DNA of 64,000 bases from Pontibacter beigongshangensis (GTDB lineage: Bacteria > Bacteroidota > Bacteroidia > Cytophagales > Hymenobacteraceae). The stretch is from positions 62,001-126,000 of the forward strand of contig NZ_VFSD01000018.1 in the NCBI RefSeq assembly GCF_014332515.1, written 5' to 3'. Below, one piece after another: positions 18,539 to 27,600 of this stretch (its first letter is position 1; each line of letters begins with the position of its first letter). Position numbers and translations under genes: made by a program. Under the pieces are notes generated by a model. That model saw only the letters and a program-made list of their open reading frames with translations, was not told the origin of the DNA and did not search any database.

Positions 18539-19303
18539 TCAATGCTCTACTTCCAATAAAACAGGGCAATGGTCGGAGTGTATGGCATCTTTCAGGATGG
18601 CAGCCCGCTTCAGGCGGTTCTGTAGGTTACTGGTCACCATATTATAATCAATACGCCAGCCAAGATTTTTGTTGCGTGAGCCTGCCCGATAACTCCACCA
18701 GGTGTAGTTGTGGGGCTCCTGGTTAAAGTGTCGGAACGAATCTATAAAGCCGCTCTCTATGAACTTGCTCATCCAGCTGCGCTCCTCTGGCAGGAAACCG
18801 GAGCTGTTGGCATTCGATTTCGGGTTATGGATATCGATCGGCTGGTGGCAGATGTTATAGTCGCCGCTGATGATCAGGCCCGGCAGCGTGTGCTTTAACT
18901 GTTCTATGTACGCGTAAAAATCGTCGAGCCACTGAAACTTGAATCCCTGACGCTCCTCGCCGCTCGACCCTGAAGGCATATATACGCTCATCACCGAAAA
19001 GTTATCGTAGTCGGCGCGGATCACACGGCCCTCGTTGTCGTAGCATTCTATGCCGCAGCCGATCTCCACATGCCGGGGCTGCTGCCTGGAAAGGATGGCC
19101 ACACCGCTATAGCCTTTCTTTACGGCCGGGTGCAGGTACACGTGGTAGCCCATGGCCTCGAAAATAGCCCGGTCGAACTTGCTATCGTCGGCCTTTATTT
19201 CCTGCAGGCACAGCACATCGGGGTTGGCTGCCAGCAGCCACTCGCGGAAACCTTTGGTAATGGCAGCGCGGATGCCATTTACGTTGTAGGTAATAATTCT
19301 CAT
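18539..19303 (-). CDS. xth: exodeoxyribonuclease III
   Basis: The 254-residue enzyme belongs to the ExoIII/AP-endonuclease family of base-excision repair. It begins directly with the beta-strand MRIITYNVNGIRAA. The metal-binding Glu is seen in LCLQEIKAD (E35), the DNA-contact and catalytic region in VYMPSGSS and ISGDYNICHQPID, and the C-terminal catalytic His in SDHCPV. Length and motifs are those of XthA. It stands alone, 142 bases from the DUF4175 gene, with repeat-rich DNA upstream. Confidence 0.95.
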   Translation of the reverse strand: MRIITYNVNGIRAAITKGFREWLLAANPDVLCLQEIKADDSKFDRAIFEAMGYHVYLHPAVKKGYSGVAILSRQQPRHVEIGCGIECYDNEGRVIRADYDNFSVMSVYMPSGSSGEERQGFKFQWLDDFYAYIEQLKHTLPGLIISGDYNICHQPIDIHNPKSNANSSGFLPEERSWMSKFIESGFIDSFRHFNQEPHNYTWWSYRAGSRNKNLGWRIDYNMVTSNLQNRLKRAAILKDAIHSDHCPVLLEVEH

Positions 19304-19333
19304 GTATGATTGATGATATTAATCTTGATTTTA

Positions 19334-19365
19334 AATTATTTGAATGAATTTGCCCCTCGGGAGGG
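19334..19365 (-). repeat. family A dispersed element, copy 6
   Basis: Inverted copy: AATTATTTGAATGAATTTG followed by CCCCTCGGGAGGG, then CTGCTG. It forms the outer end of the composite repeat that continues to 19475. Confidence 0.85.
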
Positions 19366-19475
19366 TTTTGCTGCTGTTTAAAAAAGACACAGGATTCTTC
19401 ATCAAATTTTTAAGGCCTGTCTTTTCTGCCTTTCTCCAGACACTCGCAGGAGCTGTGCGCACTGCGAGGTCTTCG
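19366..19475 (+). repeat. family B composite repeat, arm 1
   Basis: About 110 bases including AAAAGACACAGGATT, CAAATTTTTAAGGCCTG, CTTTCTCCAGACACTCGCAG and GAGCTGTGCGCACTGCGAGG. It is nearly the exact reverse complement of 21327-21440. Both arms carry a family A copy at the outer end. Confidence 0.85.
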
Positions 19476-19490
19476 TTAAATTAAAATATC

Positions 19491-19521
19491 AATTATTCCA
19501 ATGATTTTGCCCCTCCAAAGG
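19491..19521 (-). repeat. family A dispersed element, copy 7
   Basis: AATTATTCCAATGATTTTG followed by CCCCTCCAAAGG, then CTGCTGCTGC. Confidence 0.8.
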
Positions 19522-19608
19522 AACTGCTGCTGCTCTTATTAGCTGTTAGATGTTTTGAAGCAGGACTTAATTAAGCGAAGAGCTTATAGTCCTGCACCTG
19601 CCATCCAT

Positions 19609-19669
19609 TTCCAAATCTCCAAATCGAATAATTAGCACATCAGCACATTAAAAAATTAGCACATTAAAG
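19609..19669 (+). repeat. family C dispersed intergenic string
   Basis: TTCCAAATCTCCAAATC leads into ATTAGCACATCAGCACATTA and a second ATTAGCACATTAAAG. Related strings occur at 34373-34418, 40586-40620, 44861-44911 and inverted near 45420-45450. It overlaps the last bases of the following gene's stop-codon region. Confidence 0.6.
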
Positions 19670-20014
19670 TTCGTCATACCGGTCGAAGTACTCCAGGATG
19701 TGCCACTTGAGCATACGCTCCTGCTCCTTCAGGTTGGTGAAGGGGATCGGTTTCAGGGAACGGTAATGTGGCCAGCCGTCATCGTCTACACTCGTGAGTT
19801 CGTAGTAGCCCGACAGGCTGAATACCTTGCAGGTGGCGATGTGCATCAGGTCCTGCTTCTGCTCTTTGGTAAAATCGCTGATGCCCTGCCCCAACTCCTG
19901 AATCCCGATCAGGAAGAGAATGGCGTTCAGGTCGGGCTTCTTGCCAAACTGCTTCATGAGCATGGCCCGCAGGTTAATCCACCGGTGGTCTAGGTTCGAA
20001 GATTCTCCAAACAT
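19664..20014 (-). CDS. conserved hypothetical protein (116 aa)
   Basis: I do not recognise a named family. The protein is soluble and compact, with the phrases LRAMLMKQFGKKPDLNAILF, IGIQELGQG and MLKWHILEYFDRYDEL. The pattern of helix, Gly-x-Gln-Glu-Leu-Gly and a C-terminal aromatic helix suggests a real folded protein of the type seen only in Bacteroidota. It follows the AhpD-like gene on the same strand after 64 bases and may be co-transcribed with it. The stop codon lies inside repeat-like DNA. Confidence 0.75.
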   Translation of the reverse strand: MFGESSNLDHRWINLRAMLMKQFGKKPDLNAILFLIGIQELGQGISDFTKEQKQDLMHIATCKVFSLSGYYELTSVDDDGWPHYRSLKPIPFTNLKEQERMLKWHILEYFDRYDEL

Positions 20015-20078
20015 AAGGAAGGTAATTGGTTAGTTGATAATGCTTTTCTTTGCCGTTGAGGAGTTGTTGTAATAACAA

Positions 20079-20423
20079 CTATTTGATCTGTTTTAATTCC
20101 TCCCAGTACTCCACCGCTCTTCTGAAGTGCGGGATCACGATGGAGCCGCCCACCAGGTTGGCGATAGAGAAGACTTCCATAATCTCTTCGTCGGTGAGGC
20201 CCTGCTCGTGACACTTGCCTACATGATACTTTATGCAGTCGTCGCAGCGCAGCACCATCGAGGCCACCAGGCCCAGCATCTCCTTTGTCTTCACGTCGAG
20301 GGCACCCTCCATGTAGGTGTTGGTGTCGAGGTTAAAGAAGCGTTTAATTACTTTATTGTCGTACGACATGATGCGCTCATTCATGCGCTCGCGGTAGTCG
20401 TTAAATTCCTGAACTAAGCTCAT
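20079..20423 (-). CDS. carboxymuconolactone decarboxylase / AhpD-like protein
   Basis: The 114-residue protein is an all-helical CMD/AhpD-like domain. The redox motif C60-D-D-C63 followed by IKYHVGKCHEQG is the AhpD-type CxxC-x3-H arrangement, which supports a peroxidase or disulfide role rather than true decarboxylation. The C-terminal SIVIPHFRRAVEYWEEL is also typical. Promoter-like boxes TAAATTTG and TAACTTTG occur just upstream on the same strand (near 20450-20475). comF is divergently transcribed 82 bases away. Confidence 0.9.
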   Translation of the reverse strand: MSLVQEFNDYRERMNERIMSYDNKVIKRFFNLDTNTYMEGALDVKTKEMLGLVASMVLRCDDCIKYHVGKCHEQGLTDEEIMEVFSIANLVGGSIVIPHFRRAVEYWEELKQIK

Positions 20424-20505
20424 GGTATAGATTCTTTTATTTTGTAGGTAACAAATTTAGATTTACAAAGTTACTAAGATAAAACGGAAGCCCTGCGCTA
20501 CAATC

Positions 20506-21192
20506 ATGCTGCACGACCTGCTGTCTTTGCTGTTCCCCCGTATTTGCTATGCCTGCAAAGGTGTGCTGTCGCGCGGCGAGGATTTTATCTGTACAGACTG
20601 CAACATAAAGCTGCCTTACACCGAGTATCATGTACATGGTGGTGCCGCAGAGAACCAGTTGCTGCAACGGTTCTGGGGAAAGGTGCCCCTGCGGTTTGCC
20701 TTCTCCTATCTGCACTTCAGGGCCAAGGGCCGGGTGCAGCACCTGCTGCATGAGCTCAAGTACCGGGGGGCGCAGGAGCTGGGCGAGCACCTGGGTTTCC
20801 GCTATGGCTCCCTCCTCTCCGACCACCACTATGCCTTGCAGCTTGACCTGGTGCTGCCGGTGCCGCTGCACCAGAGCAAACTCCGTAAGCGTGGCTACAA
20901 CCAGTCCGATAGCGTGGCCGAAGGCATGGCCCGTGCTCTGCAGCTGCCCTGGCACCAGCAGGTGCTGGAGCGGACGCTCAACACGGCCACCCAAACCAAA
21001 AAAGGCAGGCTGGAGCGATGGCAGAATGTGGAGGATATATTTGTGGTGCGGCAGCCAGAGCTGGTGCAGGGCAAGCGAATTCTGCTCGTAGACGATGTAC
21101 TAACGACAGGCGCTACTTTAGAAGCCTGTGCCGTTGCCTTGCTCGCCGCAGGTTGTGAGGAGGTAAGTGTGGCTACCATTGCGGCAGCCTAG
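20506..21192 (+). CDS. comF: ComF family phosphoribosyltransferase-like protein
   Basis: The 228-residue protein has the N-terminal zinc-binding Cys pairs of the double-zinc-ribbon domain (C14, C17, C29, C32) and a C-terminal phosphoribosyltransferase domain. The latter has the PRPP-binding loop ILLVDDVLTTGATLEAC near residue 200, plus LPVPLHQSKLRKRGYNQS, the characteristic ComF segment. ComF is a cytoplasmic component of natural transformation in competent bacteria; its role in Bacteroidota is not established. The base composition is G+C-rich. It lies between the two inverted composite repeats (19366-19475 and 21327-21456). Confidence 0.93.
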   Translation: MLHDLLSLLFPRICYACKGVLSRGEDFICTDCNIKLPYTEYHVHGGAAENQLLQRFWGKVPLRFAFSYLHFRAKGRVQHLLHELKYRGAQELGEHLGFRYGSLLSDHHYALQLDLVLPVPLHQSKLRKRGYNQSDSVAEGMARALQLPWHQQVLERTLNTATQTKKGRLERWQNVEDIFVVRQPELVQGKRILLVDDVLTTGATLEACAVALLAAGCEEVSVATIAAA

Positions 21193-21206
21193 GGCTTGCA
21201 AATTAA

Positions 21207-21258
21207 AACTAGAACTTATGAATTAGAGATACAACTAGAACTTATGAATTAGAGATAC
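21207..21258 (+). repeat. 26-base tandem duplication
   Basis: The unit AACTAGAACTTATG + AATTAGAGATAC occurs twice without change (21207-21232 and 21233-21258), directly after comF. Confidence 0.9.
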
Positions 21259-21326
21259 CTTAAGTAAGGCCGCAGCAAACTGGGAATTTTTTAGTCCGTT
21301 CAATCCATAATATAGCCAACAAGTTG

Positions 21327-21456
21327 CAGAGACCTCGCAGTGTGCGCAGCTCCTGCGGGTGTCTGGAGAAAGGCAGAAAAGGCAGGCCTTAAAAATTTGA
21401 CGAAAAATCCTGTGTCTTACGTCCTGCATCCTTTTAAAAGAGCAGCAGCAGCAAAG
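21327..21456 (-). repeat. family B composite repeat, arm 2
   Basis: Reverse-complement partner of 19366-19475: AGACCTCGCAGTGTGCGCAG, CTCCTGCGGGTGTCTGGAG, AAGGCAG, AGGCCTTAAAAATTTGACG and AATCCTGTGTCTT in that order. It is followed by a GCAGCAGCAGC run and a family A copy. Confidence 0.85.
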
Positions 21457-21488
21457 CCCGCCGGAGGGGCAAAACCATTAGAATAATT
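21457..21488 (+). repeat. family A dispersed element, copy 8
   Basis: CCCGCCGGAGGGGCAAAACC followed by ATTAGAATAATT. It forms the outer end of composite arm 2. Confidence 0.85.
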
Positions 21489-21514
21489 GATGCAGACTTT
21501 ATGAGTCAACTTTA

Positions 21515-21988
21515 CTAAGTCGTCTGCTCGCGGTGCATTTCCGAGAGGCTGGGCTCTGCGTACTCAATTATTTCCTGCTCCTCCAGCTCGTCGAGCACCT
21601 CTTTTATCTGGCTGTAATCTGCAGTGGCAGGAATCTCCATGGCAAAGTAGTGCTCATTTAGCTTTTCAGAAACACAACCAAAGGGTATAAACTTGTTTCT
21701 GATGTCTTCCAGCACCGTGGCATCGTCCGTTACAACCACATGTATGGTAGAGTTTCCGGAGGCCGACACGGTTTCTTTGTACACCAGGTGCTTTTCATCG
21801 GGGATATAGAGGGCCCTTACAATATCGTTGGTGGCAACCAGGGGTACATAAAAAGGGAGGCTGTCGATTCTATAAAGTTCTTCGGCGTGGTCCAGCTCTA
21901 TGGCCCAAAGCACTTCTTCTATTTCCTGGTCAAAGATTTCGCTATGAAACCTGAACAGAATCTCCTTATGTTGTACTGCCTCTTCCAT
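21515..21988 (-). CDS. DUF4265 family protein
   Basis: The 157-residue soluble protein resembles DUF4265. It starts EILFRFHSEIFDQEIEEVLW and continues with LYRIDSLPFYVPLVATNDIV, the hallmark of that family. A C-terminal alpha-beta half (about 85-150) resembles an ACT-like fold: IHVVVTDDATVLEDIRNKF, then DYSQIKEVLDELEEQEII. No enzymatic motif is visible. Family members are scattered, and some are discussed as immunity-type proteins, but nothing here points to a toxin neighbour. It is a lone leftward gene downstream of gldJ, separated from it by a terminator. Confidence 0.75.
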   Translation of the reverse strand: MEEAVQHKEILFRFHSEIFDQEIEEVLWAIELDHAEELYRIDSLPFYVPLVATNDIVRALYIPDEKHLVYKETVSASGNSTIHVVVTDDATVLEDIRNKFIPFGCVSEKLNEHYFAMEIPATADYSQIKEVLDELEEQEIIEYAEPSLSEMHREQTT

Positions 21989-22011
21989 ACTGCAATAAAC
22001 GGTTTTAAATG

Positions 22012-22041
22012 AAAAAAGCCCGGTTTGCGCCGGGCTTTTTT
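22012..22041 (-). terminator. intrinsic terminator of gldJ
   Basis: Perfect arms AAAAAAGCCCGG (22012-22023) and CCGGGCTTTTTT (22030-22041). Read leftward the stem ends in TTTTTT, 21 bases after the gldJ stop; the sequence is symmetric and could work in both directions. Confidence 0.88.
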
Positions 22042-22061
22042 TACTATGTATGTCTGATAGT

Positions 22062-23321
22062 TTAGTTGTTGGATCCTGTGCTGATCATGGCGCAACGGAA
22101 ACCAATAGTAGCGGTAGAGGAGTCCTGCTTCATGAACCTTCTGGTGCCTGGCGATAACCAGTAAGCCACATCTTTCCACGAGCCGCCTTTGTACACACGA
22201 ACGTCGTCGTTTATAAGCGAATGGAAACCTGCGTTGGTATCATAGTTCTCGGCCGGGTCCTGGTAGCCATCTCTACGGAATGGGTTCAGGTCTTCCACAT
22301 CTTCGTAAGACAGTGGGCGGTACACATCCTGCACCCACTCGTTTACGTTTCCGGCCATGTTATACAGGCCAAAATCGTTTGGAGGATAGTTGTAGATGTA
22401 GTCCGTGATCATGGCGCCATCGTTCAGCGAACCGGCAATACCGGCATAGTCACCGCGGCCACGCTTAAAGTTAGCCATGAACTGCCCCATTTTTTTGCCG
22501 TGCGGGTTACGCAACTGGTGGCCGTCCCACGGGTACAGGCGTCTGTTGTTCTGGTTTTCGTCTTCGGTGTATTGGGTCCCGATAAGTGCCTGGGCTGCAT
22601 ACTCCCACTCTGCTTCTGTTGGCAGGCGGTAGTTCGGCAACACGTAGCCAGACTCGATAGAAAGGGCAGATGCCTCCTCGGTTGGCTCTTCAGCGCTTTT
22701 TCTGCCAAACAGGCCTCTTCTTCGGCTTCCTCCGCCTTCTATTTCATTATGTTCTCTGGCCAGGTTTTCGTTTACCTTATCCGTGCGCCATACGCAGTAG
22801 TTGGTAGCCTGCAGCCAGCTTACTCCCACCACCGGGAAAAACCGGAAGCCAGGGTAACGCAGGTAATAGGTTACGTAAGGGTCGTTGAAAGACAACTGCC
22901 GCGACCAAACAGTGGTGTCTGGTAAGGCTGCCTCATAAATTTCGGGTAGTGAGTCTCTTTTCAGGTAGTGCAGGTACTCCAGCCAGTGAATGTTGGCTAC
23001 TTCGGCTTCATCCATGTAAAAAGAGGCAACAGTCACTGTGCGTTCAATGTTGTCGCGGGTCATGGCCACATCTTCTTCCATGGAGCCAAGGGTGGTACGG
23101 CCACCTTCAATAAAAACAAGGCCCGGGCCTTGCGGCGGCTCATAATAGTCGGCAACCTTAAATCCGGCTTCTTCTCCTTCTTCACCTTCCATCCCGTACT
23201 CAGTACCGGTAGCGGTACTTTCCCAACCCGGATCAGTGCTGGTTGGCCGGCGATCTCTGGAGCAGGAAGCAAGCACGAGGGCTCCCATAACCAACACAGA
23301 TAAATACTTATTAATATTCAT
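22062..23321 (-). CDS. gldJ: gliding-motility lipoprotein GldJ-like (SUMF1/FGE-fold)
   Basis: I chose ATG 23321, giving 419 residues that begin with the lipoprotein signal MNINKYLSVLVMGALVLASC (lipobox LASC). Residues 65 to the end form a formylglycine-generating-enzyme-like (SUMF1) domain with GLVFIEGGRTTLGSMEEDV, SFYMDEAEVANIHWLEYLHY, VVGVSWLQATNYCVWRTDKV, LPTEAEWEYAA and GNVNEWVQDVYR. GldJ, a relative of GldK, is an outer-membrane-associated lipoprotein needed for type IX secretion and gliding in Bacteroidota. The phrases around residues 95-180 resemble GldJ more than GldK, as far as I recall the families. An extra Gly/Arg/Ser insert (GGGSRRRGLFGRK, about 200) interrupts the domain. It follows a PorP/SprF-like gene. 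Confidence 0.85.
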   Translation of the reverse strand: MNINKYLSVLVMGALVLASCSRDRRPTSTDPGWESTATGTEYGMEGEEGEEAGFKVADYYEPPQGPGLVFIEGGRTTLGSMEEDVAMTRDNIERTVTVASFYMDEAEVANIHWLEYLHYLKRDSLPEIYEAALPDTTVWSRQLSFNDPYVTYYLRYPGFRFFPVVGVSWLQATNYCVWRTDKVNENLAREHNEIEGGGSRRRGLFGRKSAEEPTEEASALSIESGYVLPNYRLPTEAEWEYAAQALIGTQYTEDENQNNRRLYPWDGHQLRNPHGKKMGQFMANFKRGRGDYAGIAGSLNDGAMITDYIYNYPPNDFGLYNMAGNVNEWVQDVYRPLSYEDVEDLNPFRRDGYQDPAENYDTNAGFHSLINDDVRVYKGGSWKDVAYWLSPGTRRFMKQDSSTATIGFRCAMISTGSNN

Positions 23322-23384
23322 AAAATAGCACCCTATTAAAATTAGGTTCTTGTTAGGTAATTTAACACGCAATTATAATTAAAT

Positions 23385-24398
23385 TCAGAACGACGGCCAA
23401 GGATTGTGTTGATTTAATTTGTTTTTATCTCTGCTCCTCAGCAATTTATTCAGATCCAGCTGCTCAAAGCGCAGGGTGATCTCCGTTGCTCCACCCGCCT
23501 GGGTGCTAAACCCTTTCAGGCCGATGGCATGGCTGACGCCGATGTTGAACTGCTCCAGTTGCAGCCCTACCAGCATGGCCAGGGTCTGGTCCTGGTTTGC
23601 TGCGGTGGCTACAGGTACTCCCTGGTATATCAATCCCAACGTTAGCGGGGTAAAAATAGTATAGATACTCAGGTCAGCCCTGCTGAAATTGTGATCTCTT
23701 ATATAAGAAGCGGCTGGTATAAAGCTCAACTCAAATAACCGGCCCTGCACCTGATACGAGCGGGCATAAAATTTATAGCCTGCTGTTGCCATAAAGCGCA
23801 GTGGCAGTGCTGTTTTCTGTCCGAAGCCATAAGACGGCCGGTTTAAATTTGCCGCCGTAAGTCCGAACCAGAACTGCTCTGTGTACACCAGGCCACCGGT
23901 GGCAAAGCTTACATACCGGCCAGGCTCAAAATTGCTCACCTCTGCTGAGGTCACAGCCACCAGGCCATTATCAGAAAGCTGATCGCCAAAAACCAGGTTG
24001 TCGTAGTTGAGCCTGAGAGAAGCCACGCTGGCCTGAAGCCCCCCGGAAAAAGCCCATTTGTCCGTTACGGCGGTATGGTAAGCGTACGAACCAGTGGCCT
24101 GCAATTTTTGCAAACCGCCTACCCCTGCCCTATCTTGCTGCAGCAACAGCCCTACACCGCTTTTTGTTCCAGGTAATCTGTAGTCTGCCGAAAATTGGTT
24201 TGTGATGAAGGAGCCATTGAGTGCCGGCCATTGGTTGCGGTGCGCCACCGAGGCGCTCCAGTAAGGGCCAAGACCTGTGAAGGCCGGGTTCAGATAGTGC
24301 CTGCTGGCATATGGCTGGCTAAAGTTAACATCTTGTGCTACAGCTGTTGAGCTGCACAAAAAAATAAGGTAGCACAAAATTACTATCTTCCCGGACAT
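23385..24398 (-). CDS. PorP/SprF family type IX secretion-associated outer-membrane protein
   Basis: The 337-residue protein has a Sec signal peptide (MSGKIVILCYLIFLCSSTAVAQ) followed by the PorP/SprF start DVNFSQPYASRHYLNPAFTG. It has many amphipathic beta-strand segments of an outer-membrane barrel, such as GSYAYHTAVTDKWAFSGGLQ and RYVSFATGGLVYT. Family members help to secrete or anchor surface proteins with type B sorting tails in the type IX system. It is directly upstream of gldJ on the same strand (63 bases), so the two are probably co-transcribed. The large SprB-like adhesin that often accompanies SprF is not adjacent. Confidence 0.9.
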   Translation of the reverse strand: MSGKIVILCYLIFLCSSTAVAQDVNFSQPYASRHYLNPAFTGLGPYWSASVAHRNQWPALNGSFITNQFSADYRLPGTKSGVGLLLQQDRAGVGGLQKLQATGSYAYHTAVTDKWAFSGGLQASVASLRLNYDNLVFGDQLSDNGLVAVTSAEVSNFEPGRYVSFATGGLVYTEQFWFGLTAANLNRPSYGFGQKTALPLRFMATAGYKFYARSYQVQGRLFELSFIPAASYIRDHNFSRADLSIYTIFTPLTLGLIYQGVPVATAANQDQTLAMLVGLQLEQFNIGVSHAIGLKGFSTQAGGATEITLRFEQLDLNKLLRSRDKNKLNQHNPWPSF

Positions 24399-24532
24399 AG
24401 GTATACTAAAACTTGCTGAAGGAACGGCTTATTCTTAAATCAAGTGTGTGGCTAAGGCTGTTTTTGATGGTTTTATTTAGGCAAGTGCTTATTGCTTAAC
24501 AGATACTGGCATGACTTTGGCCTTATTTAATG

Positions 24533-24557
24533 CCTATTGATACCTATTGATACCTAT
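24533..24557 (+). repeat. 10-base tandem repeat upstream of the AsmA-like gene
   Basis: CCTATTGATA is repeated twice and followed by CCTAT, about 110 bases before the start of the AsmA-like gene. A role as operator or as simple slippage product cannot be decided. Confidence 0.6.
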
Positions 24558-24668
24558 AGACAAGGTAGCGGCCGTGTTAAAGCCTAGGCACTTATTTTCT
24601 GAAAAAAGTGCACGCAGCATTTATAATATTTTAGATTAACTTTAGGAATTACCTGATCAAACATCCAT

Positions 24669-27600
24669 ATGAAAAAAATTGCAATTGGCTTTGCCATCTT
24701 TCTGACTGTGCTGGTGGCAGCCGCCGTATTGGTGCCTATTCTCTTCAAAGATAAAATTAAACAAGCCGTCGACAAACAAATCGCGCAAAACATACATGCC
24801 ACGGTTGTTTACGAAACAGAGGACATTAGCCTCTCGCTGTTCCGCGACTTTCCAGACATATCGCTTGGCATTGATAATTTAAGAGTAATCGGCCAGGATT
24901 CTTTTCAACTGGATACGCTGGCAAGCATTCCGTCGTTCCGGCTGGGCCTTAACCTGATGAGCGTGATTACCGGCGACGAGCTGAAAGTGAACAAGGTGGT
25001 GCTGCAGGAACCCAAGATCAGGCTTGTGGTGCTGGAGAGCGGCAAAGCCAACTGGGACATCTTTATCTCTGATACCACCGCTGCCCCGGCCGATACGGCC
25101 TCCAGCGACTTTAAAATGGCTATAAAGGGCTGGCAAGTCAATAACGGCACCTTATATTACGATGACCTCAGTATTCCCTTCGGGCTGGCCATGTACGGCG
25201 TGAACCACTCGGGCAGCGGCGACTTCGAGAAAAGTGTGTTCGACATGGACTCCAAAACCACTGCCGAACGCTTTACCATGACCTATGATGGCGTGAACTA
25301 TATTCAGAATGCCAAACTGAATGCCGATGTGACCCTGGCCATGGACTTGGAAAAAGCGCTGTACACGTTCAAAGACAACAACATCCGCATTAATGAGTTT
25401 CCGTTTCAGTTTGCCGGCTCTATCCTGATGCCTGAAGAGGACATAGACCTGGACCTGACCTTTGCAGCCACCGAAACCGATTTCCGGAATGTGCTGTCGG
25501 TGGTGCCGGGCATGTATACCGAGGAGTTCAAAAATATCAAGACAGAAGGAAAGCTCAGCTTCGACGGTTACCTGAAGGGCCGCCTGAACGACTCGCTGAT
25601 GCCTGGCTTCGGCACCGACCTGAAAATTGCGGAAGGCTATTTTAAATACCCCGACCTGCCACAGGCTGCCCGCAACATTAACGTAGACATGAGCATCGAC
25701 AACAAAGATGGCAACGTGGACAACACCAACATACAGGTGCGCCAGTTCCACCTCGACCTAGGCAAAAACCCGGTGGATGCCAAAGTGTCGGTGCAGGGGC
25801 TGGAGACCATGCTCGTAGATGGCAATGTAAAGGCCAGCATCGATCTGGACGAGATCACAAAAGTTTTCCCTGTAGATGGCATGACGCTCCGGGGTTTGCT
25901 GAAAGTGGATGCCACGGCCAAAGGCACCTACAGCGAAACCAAAATGCCGGTTATCGATGCCGACATGCGCCTGACAAATGGTTACGTGAAATCGAAGGAT
26001 TTTCCGGCCCCCATAGAGCGCTTGAACGTGATCGCCAATATTCTGAACACCACCGGCAACACTGACGATACCCGCATCAACATCCAGAACTTTAACATGA
26101 GCCTGGACGGAGAGCCGCTGGAGGGCAAGGTGCTGGTGCAAGGGATAGACAAGCCCGCTTTTGATGGCAACATAAAAGGGATACTCGACCTCACCAAGCT
26201 GACTAAAATATTCCCGCTCGAAGACATGACCGTGTCGGGCCGCATAAATGCCAATGTGGCCGCCAAAGGTAAAATGAGCGACATAGAGGCCGAGAAATAT
26301 AACAACGTGACGGCCAACGGTAGCATGAACATCAGTAACCTCAACTTCGTGAGCAAGGACATGCCGCAGGGTATTAAGATCAGCAACGCCAATGCCGTGT
26401 TCAACAACGAGCGCATCGACCTGCAGAATATGAATGGCTACCTGGGCAAGAGCGATATTCAGGCCAGTGGCTCCATCTCTAACTACCTGGGCTACGCCCT
26501 GGCCGATGACCAGTCGCTGCGCGGTACGTTTAACCTGGCCAGCAACAAGTTTAATGTAAACGAGTGGATGGTGGATGAGAATACCGGCCAACCAGCCCCC
26601 GAAAGCGAGGCGGGTGTGGTAGAGGTACCGGCAAACTTAGACATTACCCTGAACATAGATGCCAAGCAGGTGGTGTACGACAACCTGAACCTGAGCAACA
26701 TGAGCGGCAAGGTGCTGGTAAAAGATAAGGTGGCGCGCCTGCAGCAGGTAAGCTTTAACACGCTTGGCGGCAGCTTCGTGACCAGCGGCAGCTACAACAC
26801 CCAGAACCTGCAGAAGCCGCTCTTCGACATGAACCTCGATATCAGGCACCTTAACTTCAAAGAAGCCTTTAATGCGTTTAACACCATTAAAGCAATTGCC
26901 CCTATTGCCGGCCTGCTGGAGGGAACCTTCTCTACTAAATTCAACTTTGCAGGCGAGCTTGGGCAAGACATGACGCCCATCTTCAGTACCTTGGATGGTG
27001 CCGGCGTGATAGAAGTGATAAAAGCGGCCGTGCGCCATGTGAAAATTGTGGACCAGATCAGCAGCCTGACCCATTTCGAAGAGCTGAAGAACTTTGTGGT
27101 GGAGAATAAGAAGATTGATGCACAGATCGTGGACGGCAGCCTCGTGATCAAACCCTTCGACCTGAAGATCGGCAATGTAGACATGACGGTAGGCGGCTCC
27201 AACAACGTGAACGGCCAGCTGGAGTATGTTACGGCCCTTCATGTGCCCACAGGAAAGGTGGGCCAGGAACTGAACTCACGCCTCTCCAGCCTTATCGGCG
27301 GCGATGTGAAGGCGGCAGAACGGGTAACGCTCAATCTGAACATCGGAGGCACGCTTACTGACCCGCGGGTGTCGCTGGCTGGTGGTAGTGCCAAGGGCCA
27401 GGTAAAGGATGCCGTGCAGAACGTGGTGCAGGATAAGTTAGATGATGTAAAGGCCAATGTGGAGCAGCGCAAGCAGCAAATGCAGGACAGCCTGACCAAC
27501 GAACTGAACCGCAGAAAGCTGGAGGCAGAACAGAAGGCACGCCAGGAGCTGGATAAAAAGCGGCAGGAGGCCGAGCAGAAAGCCAAGGAGCAGGTCACAG

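Larger units (their letters stand above)
19304..19663. other. repeat-rich intergenic region
   Basis: The region holds family A copies at 19334-19365 and 19491-19521, the composite repeat arm 19379-19475, and the AGCACATCAGCACATTA string (family C) at 19632-19665. No gene is seen. Confidence 0.7.
21193..21514. other. repeat-rich intergenic region after comF
   Basis: It contains a perfect 26-base tandem duplication (21207-21258), composite repeat arm 2 (21327-21456) and a family A copy (21457-21488). The open frame at 21235-21429 is repeat sequence, not a gene. Confidence 0.7.

Noticed and set aside
21235..21429. 64-codon minus-strand frame after comF
   Set aside because: It is wholly composed of the tandem and composite repeats.
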